A stretch of 64,000 bases of DNA, from positions 2,232,001 through 2,296,000 of the forward strand of contig NZ_AP017422.1 in the NCBI RefSeq assembly GCF_002355595.1. The letters are read 5' to 3'. The DNA is from Filimonas lacunae (lineage in GTDB: Bacteria; Bacteroidota; Bacteroidia; Chitinophagales; Chitinophagaceae). The translations under genes and the position numbers were made by a program. Below, piece by piece: positions 29,801 through 44,800 of the stretch. Numbering within the stretch: position 1 is the stretch's first letter; each line of letters begins with the position of its first letter. Below the pieces are notes generated by a model. It had not been told where the DNA came from. It ran no database searches and saw nothing but the letters and a program-made list of their open reading frames with translations.

Positions 29801-32800
29801 GATGGTGCTACAGGTAAAATTGATGTGGCAGCGAGCACTGCTGGTTCTTATTGGATAAAATATCAATACACAGATAAAACAACCGGCTGTAGTGATACCA
29901 CTGGTGTGGGCATAAAAATCAACGCATTACCAGCAGCTGTAACCATCTCTTATGGTAATACTGTGTTCTGTAAAACCGGTGTCGCTTTAGTGAAGCGTAC
30001 TGGTGATACTACCAATATTAATAGCCTGTATAGTTCTGCAACTGGGCTGTCTCTGGATGGTGCTACAGGTAAAATCGACGTAGCAGCTAGCACTGCTGGT
30101 TCTTATTGGATAAAATATCAATACACAGATAAAACAACCGGCTGTTTCGATACGACTGGTTCTGCAATTATCATCCATGCATTACCAACTGCAAGCATAG
30201 CTTATGGTACTTATTGTGCAAGAGACAGCGCGGAAGTAACCTTAACGGGTGCAACTGGCGGTCAATATACCTCAACGAGTGGCCTGGTGATTAATAAAAC
30301 AAGCGGTACCGTAGACTTAGCGAAGAGCGGAGTAGGCAGCTACTGGATTACTTACAGCTTCAGCAACAGCGATGGCTGTACGGATACTACCGGTGCTGCT
30401 ATCACGATCCATGCGTTACCAACTGCAAGCATGGCTTATGGTACTTATTGTGCAAGAGACAGCGCGGAAGTAACCTTGACAGGTGCAACTGGCGGTAGCT
30501 TCACCTCAACGAGTGGCCTGGTGATTAATAAAACAAGCGGTACTGTAGATTTAGCGAAGAGCACTGTTGGAGCATACTGGATTACCTACAGCTTCAGCAA
30601 CAGCGATGGCTGTACAGATACTACCGGTGCTGCTATCACGATCCATGCTTTACCAACGGCGACTATCGCTTACGGCACTTATTGTGCAAGAGACAGCGCG
30701 GAAGTAACCTTGACAGGTGCAACTGGTGGTCAATATACCTCAACGAGTGGCCTGGTGATCAATAAAACAAGCGGTACTGTAGACTTAGCGAAGAGCACTG
30801 TTGGAGCATACTGGATTACTTACAGCTTCAGCAACAGCGATGGCTGTACGGATACTACCGGTGCTGCTATCACGATCCATGCGTTACCAACCGCGACTAT
30901 CGCTTACGGCACTTATTGTGCAAGAGACAGCGCGGAAGTAACCTTAACGGGTGCAACTGGTGGTCAATATACCTCAACGAGTGGCCTGGTGATCAATAAA
31001 ACAAGCGGTACTGTAGACTTAGCGAAGAGCGGAGTAGGCAGCTACTGGATTACTTACAGCTTCAGCAACAGCGATGGCTGTACGGATACTACCGGTGCTG
31101 CTATCACGATCCATGCGTTACCAACCGCGACTATCGCTTACGGCACTTATTGTGCAAGAGACAGCGCAGAAGTAACCTTAACGGGTGCAACTGGCGGTCA
31201 ATATACCTCAACGAGTGGCCTGGTGATTAATAAAACAAGCGGTACTGTAGACTTAGCGAAGAGCGGAGTAGGCAGCTACTGGATTACTTACAGCTTCAGC
31301 AACAGCGATGGCTGTACAGATACTACCGGTGCTGCTATCACGATCCATGCTTTACCAACCGCGACTATCGCTTATGGTACTTATTGTGCAAGGGATAGTG
31401 CAGAAGTAACCTTGACAGGTGCAACTGGTGGTCAATATACCTCAACGAGTGGCCTGGTGATCAATAAAACAAGCGGTACTGTAGACTTAGCGAAGAGCGG
31501 AGTAGGCAGCTACTGGATTACTTACAGCTTCAGCAACAGCGATGGCTGTACAGATACCACGGGTGCTGCTATCACGATCCATGCGTTACCAACTGCGACT
31601 ATCGCTTATGGTACTTATTGTGCAAGAGACAGCGCGGAAGTAACCTTGACAGGTGCAACTGGTGGTCAATATACCTCAACGAGTGGCCTGGTGATCAATA
31701 AAACAAGCGGTACTGTAGACTTAGCGAAGAGCGGAGTAGGCAGCTACTGGATTACTTACAGCTTCAGCAATAGCGATGGCTGTACAGATACCACGGGTGC
31801 TGCTATCACGATCCATGCTTTACCAACCGCGACTATCGCTTATGGTACTTATTGTGCAAGGGATAGTGCAGAAGTAACCTTAACGGGTGCAACTGGCGGT
31901 CAATATACCTCAACGAGTGGCCTGGTGATTAATAAAACAAGCGGTACTGTAGACTTAGCGAAGAGCGGAGTAGGCAGCTACTGGATTACTTACAGCTTCA
32001 GCAACAGCGATGGCTGTACAGATACTACCGGTGCTGCTATCACGATCCATGCTTTACCAACCGCGACTATCGCTTATGGTACTTATTGTGCAAGGGATAG
32101 TGCAGAAGTAACCTTGACAGGTGCAACTGGTGGTCAATATACCTCAACGAGTGGCCTGGTGATCAATAAAACAAGCGGTACTGTAGACTTAGCGAAGAGC
32201 GGAGTCGGCAGCTACTGGATTACTTACAGCTTCAGCAACAGCGATGGCTGTACAGATACCACGGGTGCTGCTATCACGATCCATGCGTTACCAACTGCGA
32301 CTATCGCTTACGGCACTTATTGTGCAAGAGACAGCGCGGAAGTAACCTTGACAGGTGCAACTGGCGGTCAATATACCTCAACGAGTGGCCTGGTGATTAA
32401 TAAAACAAGCGGTACTGTAGACTTAGCGAAGAGCACTGTTGGAGCATACTGGATTACTTACAGCTTCAGCAACAGCGATGGCTGTACAGATACCACGGGT
32501 GCTGCTATCACGATCCATGCGTTACCAACTGCGACTATCGCTTACGGCACTTATTGTGCAAGAGACAGCGCGGAAGTAACCTTGACAGGTGCAACTGGTG
32601 GTAGCTACACTTCTACCAGTGGCCTGGTGATTAATAAAACAAGCGGTACTGTAGACTTAGTGAAGAGCGGAGTAGGCAGCTACTGGATTACTTACAGCTT
32701 CAGCAACAGCGATGGCTGTACGGATACTACCGGTGCTTCGATCACGATCCATGCGTTACCAACGGCGACTATCGCTTACGGCACTTATTGTGCAAGGGAT

Positions 32801-35800
32801 AGTGCGGAAGTAACCTTGACAGGTGCAACTGGCGGTCAATATACCTCAACGAGTGGCCTGGTGATTAATAAAACAAGCGGTACTGTAGACTTAGCGAAGA
32901 GCGGAGTAGGCAGCTACTGGATTACTTACAGCTTCAGCAACAGCGATGGCTGTACAGATACTACCGGTGCTGCTATCACGATCCATGCGTTACCAACTGC
33001 AAGCATAGCTTATGGCACTTATTGTGCAAGAGACAGCGCGGAAGTAACCTTGACAGGTGCAACTGGCGGTCAATATACCTCAACGAGTGGCCTGGTGATT
33101 AATAAAACAAGCGGTACTGTAGACTTAGCGAAGAGCGGAGTCGGCAGCTACTGGATTACTTACAGCTTCAGCAACAGCGATGGCTGTACAGATACCACGG
33201 GTGCTGCTATCACGATCCATGCGTTACCAACTGCGACTATCGCTTACGGCACTTATTGTGCAAGAGACAGCGCGGAAGTAACCTTGACAGGTGCAACTGG
33301 TGGTAGCTACACTTCTACCAGTGGCCTGGTGATTAATAAAACAAGCGGTACTGTAGACTTAGCGAAGAGCGGAGTCGGCAGCTACTGGATTACTTACAGC
33401 TTCAGCAACAGCGATGGCTGTACGGATACTACCGGTGCTTCGATCACGATCCATGCGTTACCAACGGCGACTATCGCTTACGGCACTTATTGTGCAAGGG
33501 ATAGTGCAGAAGTAACCTTGACAGGTGCAACTGGTGGTCAATATACCTCAACGAGTGGCCTGGTGATCAATAAAACAAGCGGTACTGTAGACTTAGCGAA
33601 GAGCGGAGTAGGCAGCTACTGGATTACTTACAGCTTCAGCAATAGCGATGGCTGTACAGATACCACGGGTGCTGCTATCACGATCCATGCGTTACCAACC
33701 GCAAGCATAGCTTATGGTACTTATTGTGCAAGGGATAGTGCAGAAGTAACCTTAACGGGTGCAACTGGCGGTCAATATACCTCAACGAGTGGCCTGGTGA
33801 TCAATAAAACAAGCGGTACTGTAGACTTAGCGAAGAGCGGAGTAGGCAGCTACTGGATTACTTACAGCTTCAGCAACAGCGATGGCTGTACGGATACTAC
33901 CGGTGCTTCGATCACGATCCATGCGTTACCAACGGCGACTATCGCTTACGGCACTTATTGTGCAAGGGATAGTGCGGAAGTAACCTTGACAGGTGCAACT
34001 GGTGGTCAATATACCTCAACGAGTGGCCTGGTGATTAATAAAACAAGCGGTACTGTAGACTTAGCGAAGAGCGGAGTAGGCAGCTACTGGATTACTTACA
34101 GCTTCAGCAACAGCGATGGCTGTACAGATACTACCGGTGCTTCGATCACGATCCATGCGTTACCAACGGCGACTATCGCTTACGGCACTTATTGTGCAAG
34201 GGATAGTGCGGAAGTAACCTTGACAGGTGCAACTGGCGGTCAATATACCTCAACGAGTGGCCTGGTGATTAATAAAACAAGCGGTACTGTAGACTTAGCG
34301 AAGAGCGGAGTAGGCAGCTACTGGATTACTTACAGCTTCAGCAACAGCGATGGCTGTACAGATACTACCGGTGCTGCTATCACGATCCATGCTTTACCAA
34401 CCGCGACTATCGCTTACGGCACTTATTGTGCAAGAGATAGCGCGGAAGTAACCTTGACAGGTGCAACTGGCGGTAGCTTCACCTCAACGAGTGGCCTGGT
34501 GATTAATAAAACAAGCGGTACTGTAGACTTAGCGAAGAGCACTGTTGGAGCATACTGGATTACTTACAGCTTCAGCAACAGCGATGGCTGTACAGATACT
34601 ACCGGTGCTGCTATCACGATCCATGCTTTACCAACCGCGACTATCGCTTACGGCACTTATTGTGCAAGAGATAGCGCGGAAGTAACCTTGACAGGTGCAA
34701 CTGGCGGTAGCTTCACCTCAACGAGTGGCCTGGTGATTAATAAAACAAGCGGTACTGTAGACTTAGCGAAGAGCACTGTTGGAGCATACTGGATTACTTA
34801 CAGCTTCAGCAACAGCGATGGCTGTACAGATACTACCGGTGCTGCTATCACGATCCATGCTTTACCAACCGCGACTATCGCTTATGGTACTTATTGTGCA
34901 AGGGATAGTGCAGAAGTAACCTTGACAGGTGCAACTGGTGGTCAATATACCTCAACGAGTGGCCTGGTGATCAATAAAACAAGCGGTACTGTAGACTTAG
35001 CGAAGAGCGGAGTAGGCAGCTACTGGATTACTTACAGCTTCAGCAACAGCGATGGCTGTACAGATACCACGGGTGCTGCTATCACGATCCATGCGTTACC
35101 AACTGCGACTATCGCTTACGGCACTTATTGTGCAAGAGACAGCGCGGAAGTAACCTTGACAGGTGCAACTGGTGGTCAATATACCTCAACGAGTGGCCTG
35201 GTGATCAATAAAACAAGCGGTACTGTAGACTTAGCGAAGAGCGGAGTAGGCAGCTACTGGATTACTTACAGCTTCAGCAATAGCGATGGCTGTACAGATA
35301 CCACGGGTGCTGCTATCACGATCCATGCTTTACCAACCGCGACTATCGCTTATGGTACTTATTGTGCAAGGGATAGTGCAGAAGTAACCTTAACGGGTGC
35401 AACTGGCGGTAGCTTCACCTCAACGAGTGGCCTGGTGATTAATAAAACAAGCGGTACTGTAGACTTAGCGAAGAGCACTGTTGGAGCATACTGGATTACT
35501 TACAGCTTCAGCAACAGCGATGGCTGTACAGATACTACCGGTGCTGCTATCACGATCCATGCTTTACCAACCGCGACTATCGCTTATGGTACTTATTGTG
35601 CAAGGGATAGTGCAGAAGTAACCTTGACAGGTGCAACTGGTGGTCAATATACCTCAACGAGTGGCCTGGTGATCAATAAAACAAGCGGTACTGTAGACTT
35701 AGCGAAGAGCGGAGTCGGCAGCTACTGGATTACTTACAGCTTCAGCAACAGCGATGGCTGTACAGATACCACGGGTGCTGCTATCACGATCCATGCGTTA

Positions 35801-38800
35801 CCAACTGCGACTATCGCTTACGGCACTTATTGTGCAAGAGACAGCGCGGAAGTAACCTTGACAGGTGCAACTGGCGGTCAATATACCTCAACGAGTGGCC
35901 TGGTGATTAATAAAACAAGCGGTACTGTAGACTTAGCGAAGAGCACTGTTGGAGCATACTGGATTACTTACAGCTTCAGCAACAGCGATGGCTGTACAGA
36001 TACCACGGGTGCTGCTATCACGATCCATGCTTTACCAACCGCGACTATCGCTTATGGTACTTATTGTGCAAGGGATAGTGCAGAAGTAACCTTAACGGGT
36101 GCAACTGGCGGTAGCTTCACCTCAACGAGTGGCCTGGTGATTAATAAAACAAGCGGTACTGTAGATTTAGCGAAGAGCGGAGTAGGCAGCTACTGGATTA
36201 CTTACAGCTTCAGCAATAGCGATGGCTGTACAGATACCACGGGTGCTGCTATCACGATCCATGCGTTACCAACCGCAAGCATAGCTTATGGTACTTATTG
36301 TGCAAGGGATAGTGCAGAAGTAACCTTAACGGGTGCAACTGGCGGTCAATATACCTCAACGAGTGGCCTGGTGATCAATAAAACAAGCGGTACTGTAGAC
36401 TTAGCGAAGAGCGGAGTAGGCAGCTACTGGATTACTTACAGCTTCAGCAACAGCGATGGCTGTACGGATACTACCGGTGCTTCGATCACGATCCATGCTT
36501 TACCAACGGCGACTATCGCTTACGGCACTTATTGTGCAAGGGATAGTGCGGAAGTAACCTTGACAGGTGCAACTGGCGGTCAATATACCTCAACGAGTGG
36601 CCTGGTGATTAATAAAACAAGCGGTACTGTAGACTTAGCGAAGAGCGGAGTAGGCAGCTACTGGATTACTTACAGCTTCAGCAACAGCGATGGCTGTACA
36701 GATACTACCGGTGCTGCTATCACGATCCATGCGTTACCAACCGCGACTATCGCTTACGGCACTTATTGTGCAAGGGATAGCGCGGAAGTAACCTTGACAG
36801 GTGCAACTGGCGGTAGCTTCACCTCAACGAGTGGCCTGGTGATTAATAAAACAAGCGGTACTGTAGACTTAGCGAAGAGCACTGTTGGAGCATACTGGAT
36901 TACTTACAGCTTCAGCAACAGCGATGGCTGTACAGATACTACCGGTGCTGCTATCACGATCCATGCTTTACCAACCGCGACTATCGCTTATGGTACTTAT
37001 TGTGCAAGGGATAGTGCAGAAGTAACCTTGACAGGTGCAACTGGTGGTCAATATACCTCAACGAGTGGCCTGGTGATCAATAAAACAAGCGGTACTGTAG
37101 ACTTAGCGAAGAGCGGAGTAGGCAGCTACTGGATTACTTACAGCTTCAGCAACAGCGATGGCTGTACAGATACCACGGGTGCTGCTATCACGATCCATGC
37201 GTTACCAACTGCGACTATCGCTTACGGCACTTATTGTGCAAGGGATAGTGCAGAAGTAACCTTGACAGGTGCAACTGGCGGTCAATATACCTCAACGAGT
37301 GGCCTGGTGATTAATAAAACAAGCGGTACTGTAGACTTAGCGAAGAGCACTGTTGGAGCATACTGGATTACTTACAGCTTCAGCAACAGCGATGGCTGTA
37401 CAGATACTACCGGTGCTGCTATCACGATCCATGCTTTACCAACCGCGACTATCGCTTACGGCACTTATTGTGCAAGAGATAGCGCGGAAGTAACCTTGAC
37501 AGGTGCAACTGGCGGTAGCTTCACCTCAACGAGTGGCCTGGTGATTAATAAAACAAGCGGTACTGTAGACTTAGCGAAGAGCACTGTTGGAGCATACTGG
37601 ATTACTTACAGCTTCAGCAACAGCGATGGCTGTACAGATACTACCGGTGCTGCTATCACGATCCATGCTTTACCAACCGCGACTATCGCTTATGGTACTT
37701 ATTGTGCAAGGGATAGTGCAGAAGTAACCTTGACAGGTGCAACTGGTGGTCAATATACCTCAACGAGTGGCCTGGTGATCAATAAAACAAGCGGTACTGT
37801 AGACTTAGCGAAGAGCGGAGTAGGCAGCTACTGGATTACCTACAGCTTCAGCAACAGCGATGGCTGTACAGATACCACGGGTGCTGCTATCACGATCCAT
37901 GCGTTACCAACTGCGACTATCGCTTACGGCACTTATTGTGCAAGAGACAGCGCGGAAGTAACCTTGACAGGTGCAACTGGCGGTCAATATACCTCAACGA
38001 GTGGCCTGGTGATTAATAAAACAAGCGGTACTGTAGACTTAGCGAAGAGCACTGTTGGAGCATACTGGATTACTTACAGCTTCAGCAACAGCGATGGCTG
38101 TACAGATACCACGGGTGCTGCTATCACGATCCATGCGTTACCAACCGCGACTATCGCTTATGGTACTTATTGTGCAAGGGATAGTGCAGAAGTAACCTTA
38201 ACGGGTGCAACTGGCGGTAGCTTCACCTCAACGAGTGGCCTGGTGATTAATAAAACAAGCGGTACTGTAGATTTAGCGAAGAGCACTGTTGGAGCATACT
38301 GGATTACCTACAGCTTCAGCAACAGCGATGGCTGTACAGATACTACCGGTGCTTCGATCACGATCCATGCTTTACCAACCGCGACTATCGCTTATGGTAC
38401 TTATTGTGCAAGGGATAGTGCAGAAGTAACCTTGACAGGTGCAACTGGCGGTCAATATACCTCAACGAGTGGCCTGGTGATTAATAAAACAAGCGGTACT
38501 GTAGACTTAGCGAAGAGCGGAGTCGGCAGCTACTGGATTACTTACAGCTTCAGCAACAGCGATGGCTGTACAGATACCACGGGTGCTGCTATCACGATCC
38601 ATGCGTTACCAACTGCGACTATCGCTTACGGCACTTATTGTGCAAGAGACAGCGCGGAAGTAACCTTGACAGGTGCAACTGGTGGTAGCTACACTTCTAC
38701 CAGTGGCCTGGTGATTAATAAAACAAGCGGTACCGTAGACTTAGCGAAGAGCGGAGTAGGCAGCTACTGGATTACTTACAGCTTCAGCAACAGCGATGGC

Positions 38801-41800
38801 TGTACGGATACTACCGGTGCTGCTATCACGATCCATGCGTTACCAACTGCAAGCATAGCTTATGGTACTTATTGTGCAAGAGACAGCGCGGAAGTAACCT
38901 TGACAGGTGCAACTGGCGGTAGCTTCACCTCAACGAGTGGCCTGGTGATTAATAAAACAAGCGGTACTGTAGATTTAGCGAAGAGCACTGTTGGAGCATA
39001 CTGGATTACCTACAGCTTCAGCAACAGCGATGGCTGTACAGATACTACCGGTGCTGCTATCACGATCCATGCTTTACCAACGGCGACTATCGCTTACGGC
39101 ACTTATTGTGCAAGGGATAGTGCGGAAGTAACCTTGACAGGTGCAACTGGTGGTCAATATACCTCAACGAGTGGCCTGGTGATCAATAAAACAAGCGGTA
39201 CTGTAGACTTAGCGAAGAGCGGAGTAGGCAGCTACTGGATTACTTACAGCTTCAGCAACAGCGATGGCTGTACAGATACCACGGGTGCTGCTATCACGAT
39301 CCATGCTTACCAACGCGACTATCGCTTACGGCACTTATTGGCAAGGAAGGCGAAGTAACTTGACAGTGCAACTGGCGGTATACCTCAACGAGTGGCCTGG
39401 TGATTAATAAACAAGCGGTACTAGACTTAGCGAAGAGCACTGTGAGCATACTGGATTACTTACAGCTTCAGCAACAGCGATGGCTGTACAGATACTACCG
39501 GTGCTGCTATCACGATCCATGCTTACCAACCGCGACTATCGCTTACGGCACTTATTGTGCAAGGATAGCGCGGAAGTAACCTTGACAGGTGCAACTGGCG
39601 GTAGCTTCACCTCAACGAGTGGCCTGGTGATTAATAAAACAAGCGGTACTGTAGACTTAGCGAAGAGCACTGTTGGAGCATACTGGATTACTTACAGCTT
39701 CAGCAACAGCGATGGCTGTACAGATACTACCGGTGCTGCTATCACGATCCATGCTTTACCAACCGCGACTATCGCTTATGGTACTTATTGTGCAAGGGAT
39801 AGTGCAGAAGTAACCTTGACAGGTGCAACTGGTGGTCAATATACCTCAACGAGTGGCCTGGTGATCAATAAAACAAGCGGTACTGTAGACTTAGCGAAGA
39901 GCGGAGTAGGCAGCTACTGGATTACTACAGCTTCAGCAACAGCGATGGCTGTACAGATACACCGGGTGCTGCTATCACGATCCATGCGTTACCAACTGCG
40001 ACTATCGCTTACGGCACTTATTGTGCAAGAGACAGCGCGGAAGTAACCTTGACAGGTGCAACTGGCGGTCAATATACCTCAACGAGTGGCCTGGTGATTA
40101 ATAAAACAAGCGGTACTGTAGACTTAGCGAAGAGCAGTGGAGCTACTGGATTACTTACAGCTTCAGCAACAGCGATGGCTGTACAGATACACGGGTGCTG
40201 CTATCACGATCCATGCGTTACCAACGCGACTATCGCTTATGGTACTTATTGTGCAAGGATAGTGCAGAAGTAACCTTAACGGTGCAACTGGCGGTAGCTT
40301 CACCTCAACGAGTGGCCTGGTGATTAATAAAACAAGCGGTACTGTAGATTTAGCGAAGAGCACGTGGAGCATACTGGATTACCTACAGCTTCAGCAACAG
40401 CGATGGCTGTACAGATACTACCGGTGCTTCGATCACGATCCATGCTTTACCAACGCGACTATCGCTTATGGTACTTATTGTGCAAGGATAGTGCAGAAGT
40501 AACCTTGACAGGTGCAACTGGCGGTCAATATACCTCAACGAGTGGCCTGGTGATTAATAAAACAAGCGGTACTGTAGACTTAGCGAAGAGCGGAGTCGGC
40601 AGCTACTGGATTACTTACAGCTTCAGCAACAGCGATGGCTGTACAGATACCACGGGTGCTGCTATCACGATCCATGCGTTACCAACTGCGACTATCGCTT
40701 ACGGCACTTATTGTGCAAGAGACAGCGCGGAAGTAACCTTGACAGGTGCAACTGGTGGTAGCTACACTTCTACCAGTGGCCTGGTGATTAATAAAACAAG
40801 CGGTACCGTAGACTTAGCGAAGAGCGGAGTAGGCAGCTACTGGATTACTTACAGCTTCAGCAACAGCGATGGCTGTACGGATACTACCGGTGCTGCTATC
40901 ACGATCCATGCGTTACCAACTGCAAGCATAGCTTATGGTACTTATTGTGCAAGAGACAGCGCGGAAGTAACCTTGACAGGTGCAACTGGCGGTAGCTTCA
41001 CCTCAACGAGTGGCCTGGTGATTAATAAAACAAGCGGTACTGTAGATTAGCGAAGAGCACTGTTGGAGCATACTGGATTACTACAGCTTCAGCAACAGCG
41101 ATGGCTGTACAGATACTACCGGTGCTGCTATCACGATCCATGCTTTACCAACGGCGACTATCGCTTACGGCACTTATTGTGCAAGGGATAGTGCGGAAGT
41201 AACCTTGACAGGTGCAACTGGTGGTCAATATACCTCAACGAGTGGCCTGGTGATCAATAAAACAAGCGGTACTGTAGACTTAGCGAAGAGCGGAGTAGGC
41301 AGCTACTGGATTACTTACAGCTTCAGCAACAGCGATGGCTGTACAGATACCACGGGTGCTGCTATCACGATCCATGCTTTACCAACCGCGACTATCGCTT
41401 ACGGCACTTATTGTGCAAGGGATAGCGCGGAAGTAACCTTGACAGGTGCAACTGGCGGTAGCTTCACCTCAACGAGTGGCCTGGTGATTAATAAAACAAG
41501 CGGTACTGTAGACTTAGCGAAGAGCACTGTTGGAGCATACTGGATTACTTACAGCTTCAGCAACAGCGATGGCTGTACGATACTACCGGTGCTGCTATCA
41601 CGATCCATGCTTTACCAACCGCGACTATCGCTTATGGTACTTATTGTGCAAGGGATAGTGCAGAAGTAACCTTAACGGGTGCAACTGGTGGTAGCTTCAC
41701 CTCAACGAGTGGCCTGGTGATCAATAAAACAAGCGGTACTGTAGACTTAGCGAAGAGCGGAGTAGGCAGCTACTGGATTACTTACAGCTTCAGCAACAGC

Positions 41801-44800
41801 GATGGCTGTACGGATACTACCGGTGCTTCGATCACGATCCATGCGTTACCAACTGCGACTATCGCTTACGGCACTTATTGTGCAAGGGATAGTGCAGAAG
41901 TAACCTTGACAGGTGCAACTGGTGGTCAATATACCTCAACGAGTGGCCTGGTGATTAATAAAACAAGCGGTACTGTAGACTTAGTGAAGAGCGGAGTCGG
42001 CAGCTACTGGATTACCTACAGCTTCAGCAACAGCGATGGCTGTACGGATACTACCGGTGCTTCGATTACGATCCATGCTTTACCAACTGCGACTATCGCT
42101 TACGGCACTTATTGTGCAAGAGACAGCGCGGAAGTAACCTTGACAGGTGCAACTGGTGGTAGCTACACTTCTACCAGTGGCCTGGTGATTAATAAAACAA
42201 GCGGTACCGTAGACTTAGCGAAGAGCGGAGTAGGCAGCTACTGGATTACTTACAGCTTCAGCAACAGCGATGGCTGTACGGATACTACCGGTGCTGCTAT
42301 CACGATCCATGCGTTACCAACTGCAAGCATGGCTTATGGTACTTATTGTGCAAGAGACAGCGCGGAAGTAACCTTGACAGGTGCAACTGGTGGTCAATAT
42401 ACCTCAACGAGTGGCCTGGTGATTAATAAAACAAGCGGTACTGTAGACTTAGCGAAGAGCGGAGTCGGCAGCTACTGGATTACTTACAGCTTCAGCAACA
42501 GCGATGGCTGTACGGATACTACCGGTGCTTCGATTACGATCCATGCGTTACCAACTGCAAGCATAGCTTATGGTACTTATTGTGCAAGGGATAGTGCAGA
42601 AGTAACCTTAACGGGTGCAACTGGCGGTAGCTTCACCTCAACGAGTGGCCTGGTGATTAATAAAACAAGCGGTACTGTAGACTTAGTGAAGAGCGGAGTA
42701 GGCAGCTACTGGATTACTTACAGCTTCAGCAACAGCGATGGCTGTACGGATACTACCGGTGCTTCGATTACGATCCATGCGTTACCAACTGCAAGCATAG
42801 CTTATGGTACTTATTGTGCAAGGGATAGTGCAGAAGTAACCTTAACGGGTGCAACTGGCGGTAGCTTCACCTCAACGAGTGGCCTGGTGATTAATAAAAC
42901 AAGCGGTACTGTAGACTTAGTGAAGAGCGGAGTAGGCAGCTACTGGATTACTTACAGCTTCAGCAACAGCGATGGCTGTACAGATACTACCGGTGCTGCT
43001 ATCACGATCCATGCGTTACCAACTGCGACTATCGCTTACGGCACTTATTGTGCAAGGGATAGTGCAGAAGTAACCTTGACAGGTGCAACTGGCGGTCAAT
43101 ATACCTCAACGAGTGGCCTGGTGATTAATAAAACAAGCGGTACTGTAGACTTAGCGAAGAGCACTGTTGGAGCATACTGGATTACTTACAGCTTCAGCAA
43201 CAGCGATGGCTGTACAGATACTACCGGTGCTGCTATCACGATCCATGCTTTACCAACCGCGACTATCGCTTACGGCACTTATTGTGCAAGAGATAGCGCG
43301 GAAGTAACCTTGACAGGTGCAACTGGCGGTAGCTTCACCTCAACGAGTGGCCTGGTGATTAATAAAACAAGCGGTACTGTAGACTTAGCGAAGAGCACTG
43401 TTGGAGCATACTGGATTACTTACAGCTTCAGCAACAGCGATGGCTGTACAGATACTACCGGTGCTGCTATCACGATCCATGCTTTACCAACCGCGACTAT
43501 CGCTTATGGTACTTATTGTGCAAGGGATAGTGCAGAAGTAACCTTGACAGGTGCAACTGGTGGTCAATATACCTCAACGAGTGGCCTGGTGATCAATAAA
43601 ACAAGCGGTACTGTAGACTTAGCGAAGAGCGGAGTAGGCAGCTACTGGATTACTTACAGCTTCAGCAACAGCGATGGCTGTACAGATACCACGGGTGCTG
43701 CTATCACGATCCATGCGTTACCAACTGCGACTATCGCTTACGGCACTTATTGTGCAAGAGACAGCGCGGAAGTAACCTTGACAGGTGCAACTGGCGGTCA
43801 ATATACCTCAACGAGTGGCCTGGTGATTAATAAAACAAGCGGTACTGTAGACTTAGCGAAGAGCACTGTTGGAGCATACTGGATTACTTACAGCTTCAGC
43901 AACAGCGATGGCTGTACAGATACCACGGGTGCTGCTATCACGATCCATGCTTTACCAACCGCGACTATCGCTTATGGTACTTATTGTGCAAGGGATAGTG
44001 CAGAAGTAACCTTAACGGGTGCAACTGGCGGTAGCTTCACCTCAACGAGTGGCCTGGTGATTAATAAAACAAGCGGTACTGTAGATTTAGCGAAGAGCAC
44101 TGTTGGAGCATACTGGATTACCTACAGCTTCAGCAACAGCGATGGCTGTACAGATACTACCGGTGCTTCGATCACGATCCATGCTTTACCAACCGCGACT
44201 ATCGCTTATGGTACTTATTGTGCAAGGGATAGTGCAGAAGTAACCTTGACAGGTGCAACTGGTGGTCAATATACCTCAACGAGTGGCCTGGTGATTAATA
44301 AAACAAGCGGTACTGTAGACTTAGCGAAGAGCGGAGTAGGCAGCTACTGGATTACTTACAGCTTCAGCAACAGCGATGGCTGTACAGATACCACGGGTGC
44401 TGCTATCACGATCCATGCGTTACCAACTGCGACTATCGCTTACGGCACTTATTGTGCAAGAGACAGCGCGGAAGTAACCTTGACAGGTGCAACTGGTGGT
44501 AGCTACACTTCTACCAGTGGCCTGGTGATTAATAAAACAAGCGGTACCGTAGACTTAGCGAAGAGCGGAGTAGGCAGCTACTGGATTACTTACAGCTTCA
44601 GCAACAGCGATGGCTGTACGGATACTACCGGTGCTGCTATCACGATCCATGCGTTACCAACTGCAAGCATAGCTTATGGTACTTATTGTGCAAGAGACAG
44701 CGCGGAAGTAACCTTGACAGGTGCAACTGGCGGTAGCTTCACCTCAACGAGTGGCCTGGTGATTAATAAAACAAGCGGTACTGTAGATTTAGCGAAGAGC

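Larger units (their letters stand above)
21788..30199 (+). repeat. Array A: 33 tandem 255-bp units (85 residues each) in the adhesin
   Basis: Unit starts (the Ser codon of SYGNT) recur every 255 bp from 21788, and 33 units fit exactly except for one residue lost at the junction with array B. A typical unit reads SYGNTVFCKTGVALVKRT, then TNINSLYSS, GKIDVAAS, SYWIKYQY and a second Cys near its end. The first two units are the most divergent; the interior ones are nearly identical even at silent sites. Variable positions are TDK/TNK, TTGC/TTSC, DGATG/DASTG, SSATG/SSTTG and PAAV/PTAV. Each unit has two cysteines, likely a disulfide, and the fold is probably Ig-like. Confidence 0.95.

Noticed and set aside
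39480-41669. Independent small genes inside the adhesin (39480-40046, 40049-40273, 40364-41050, 41205-41669)
   Set aside because: They are pieces of array B units opened by frameshifts. No start signals or signal peptides are present.
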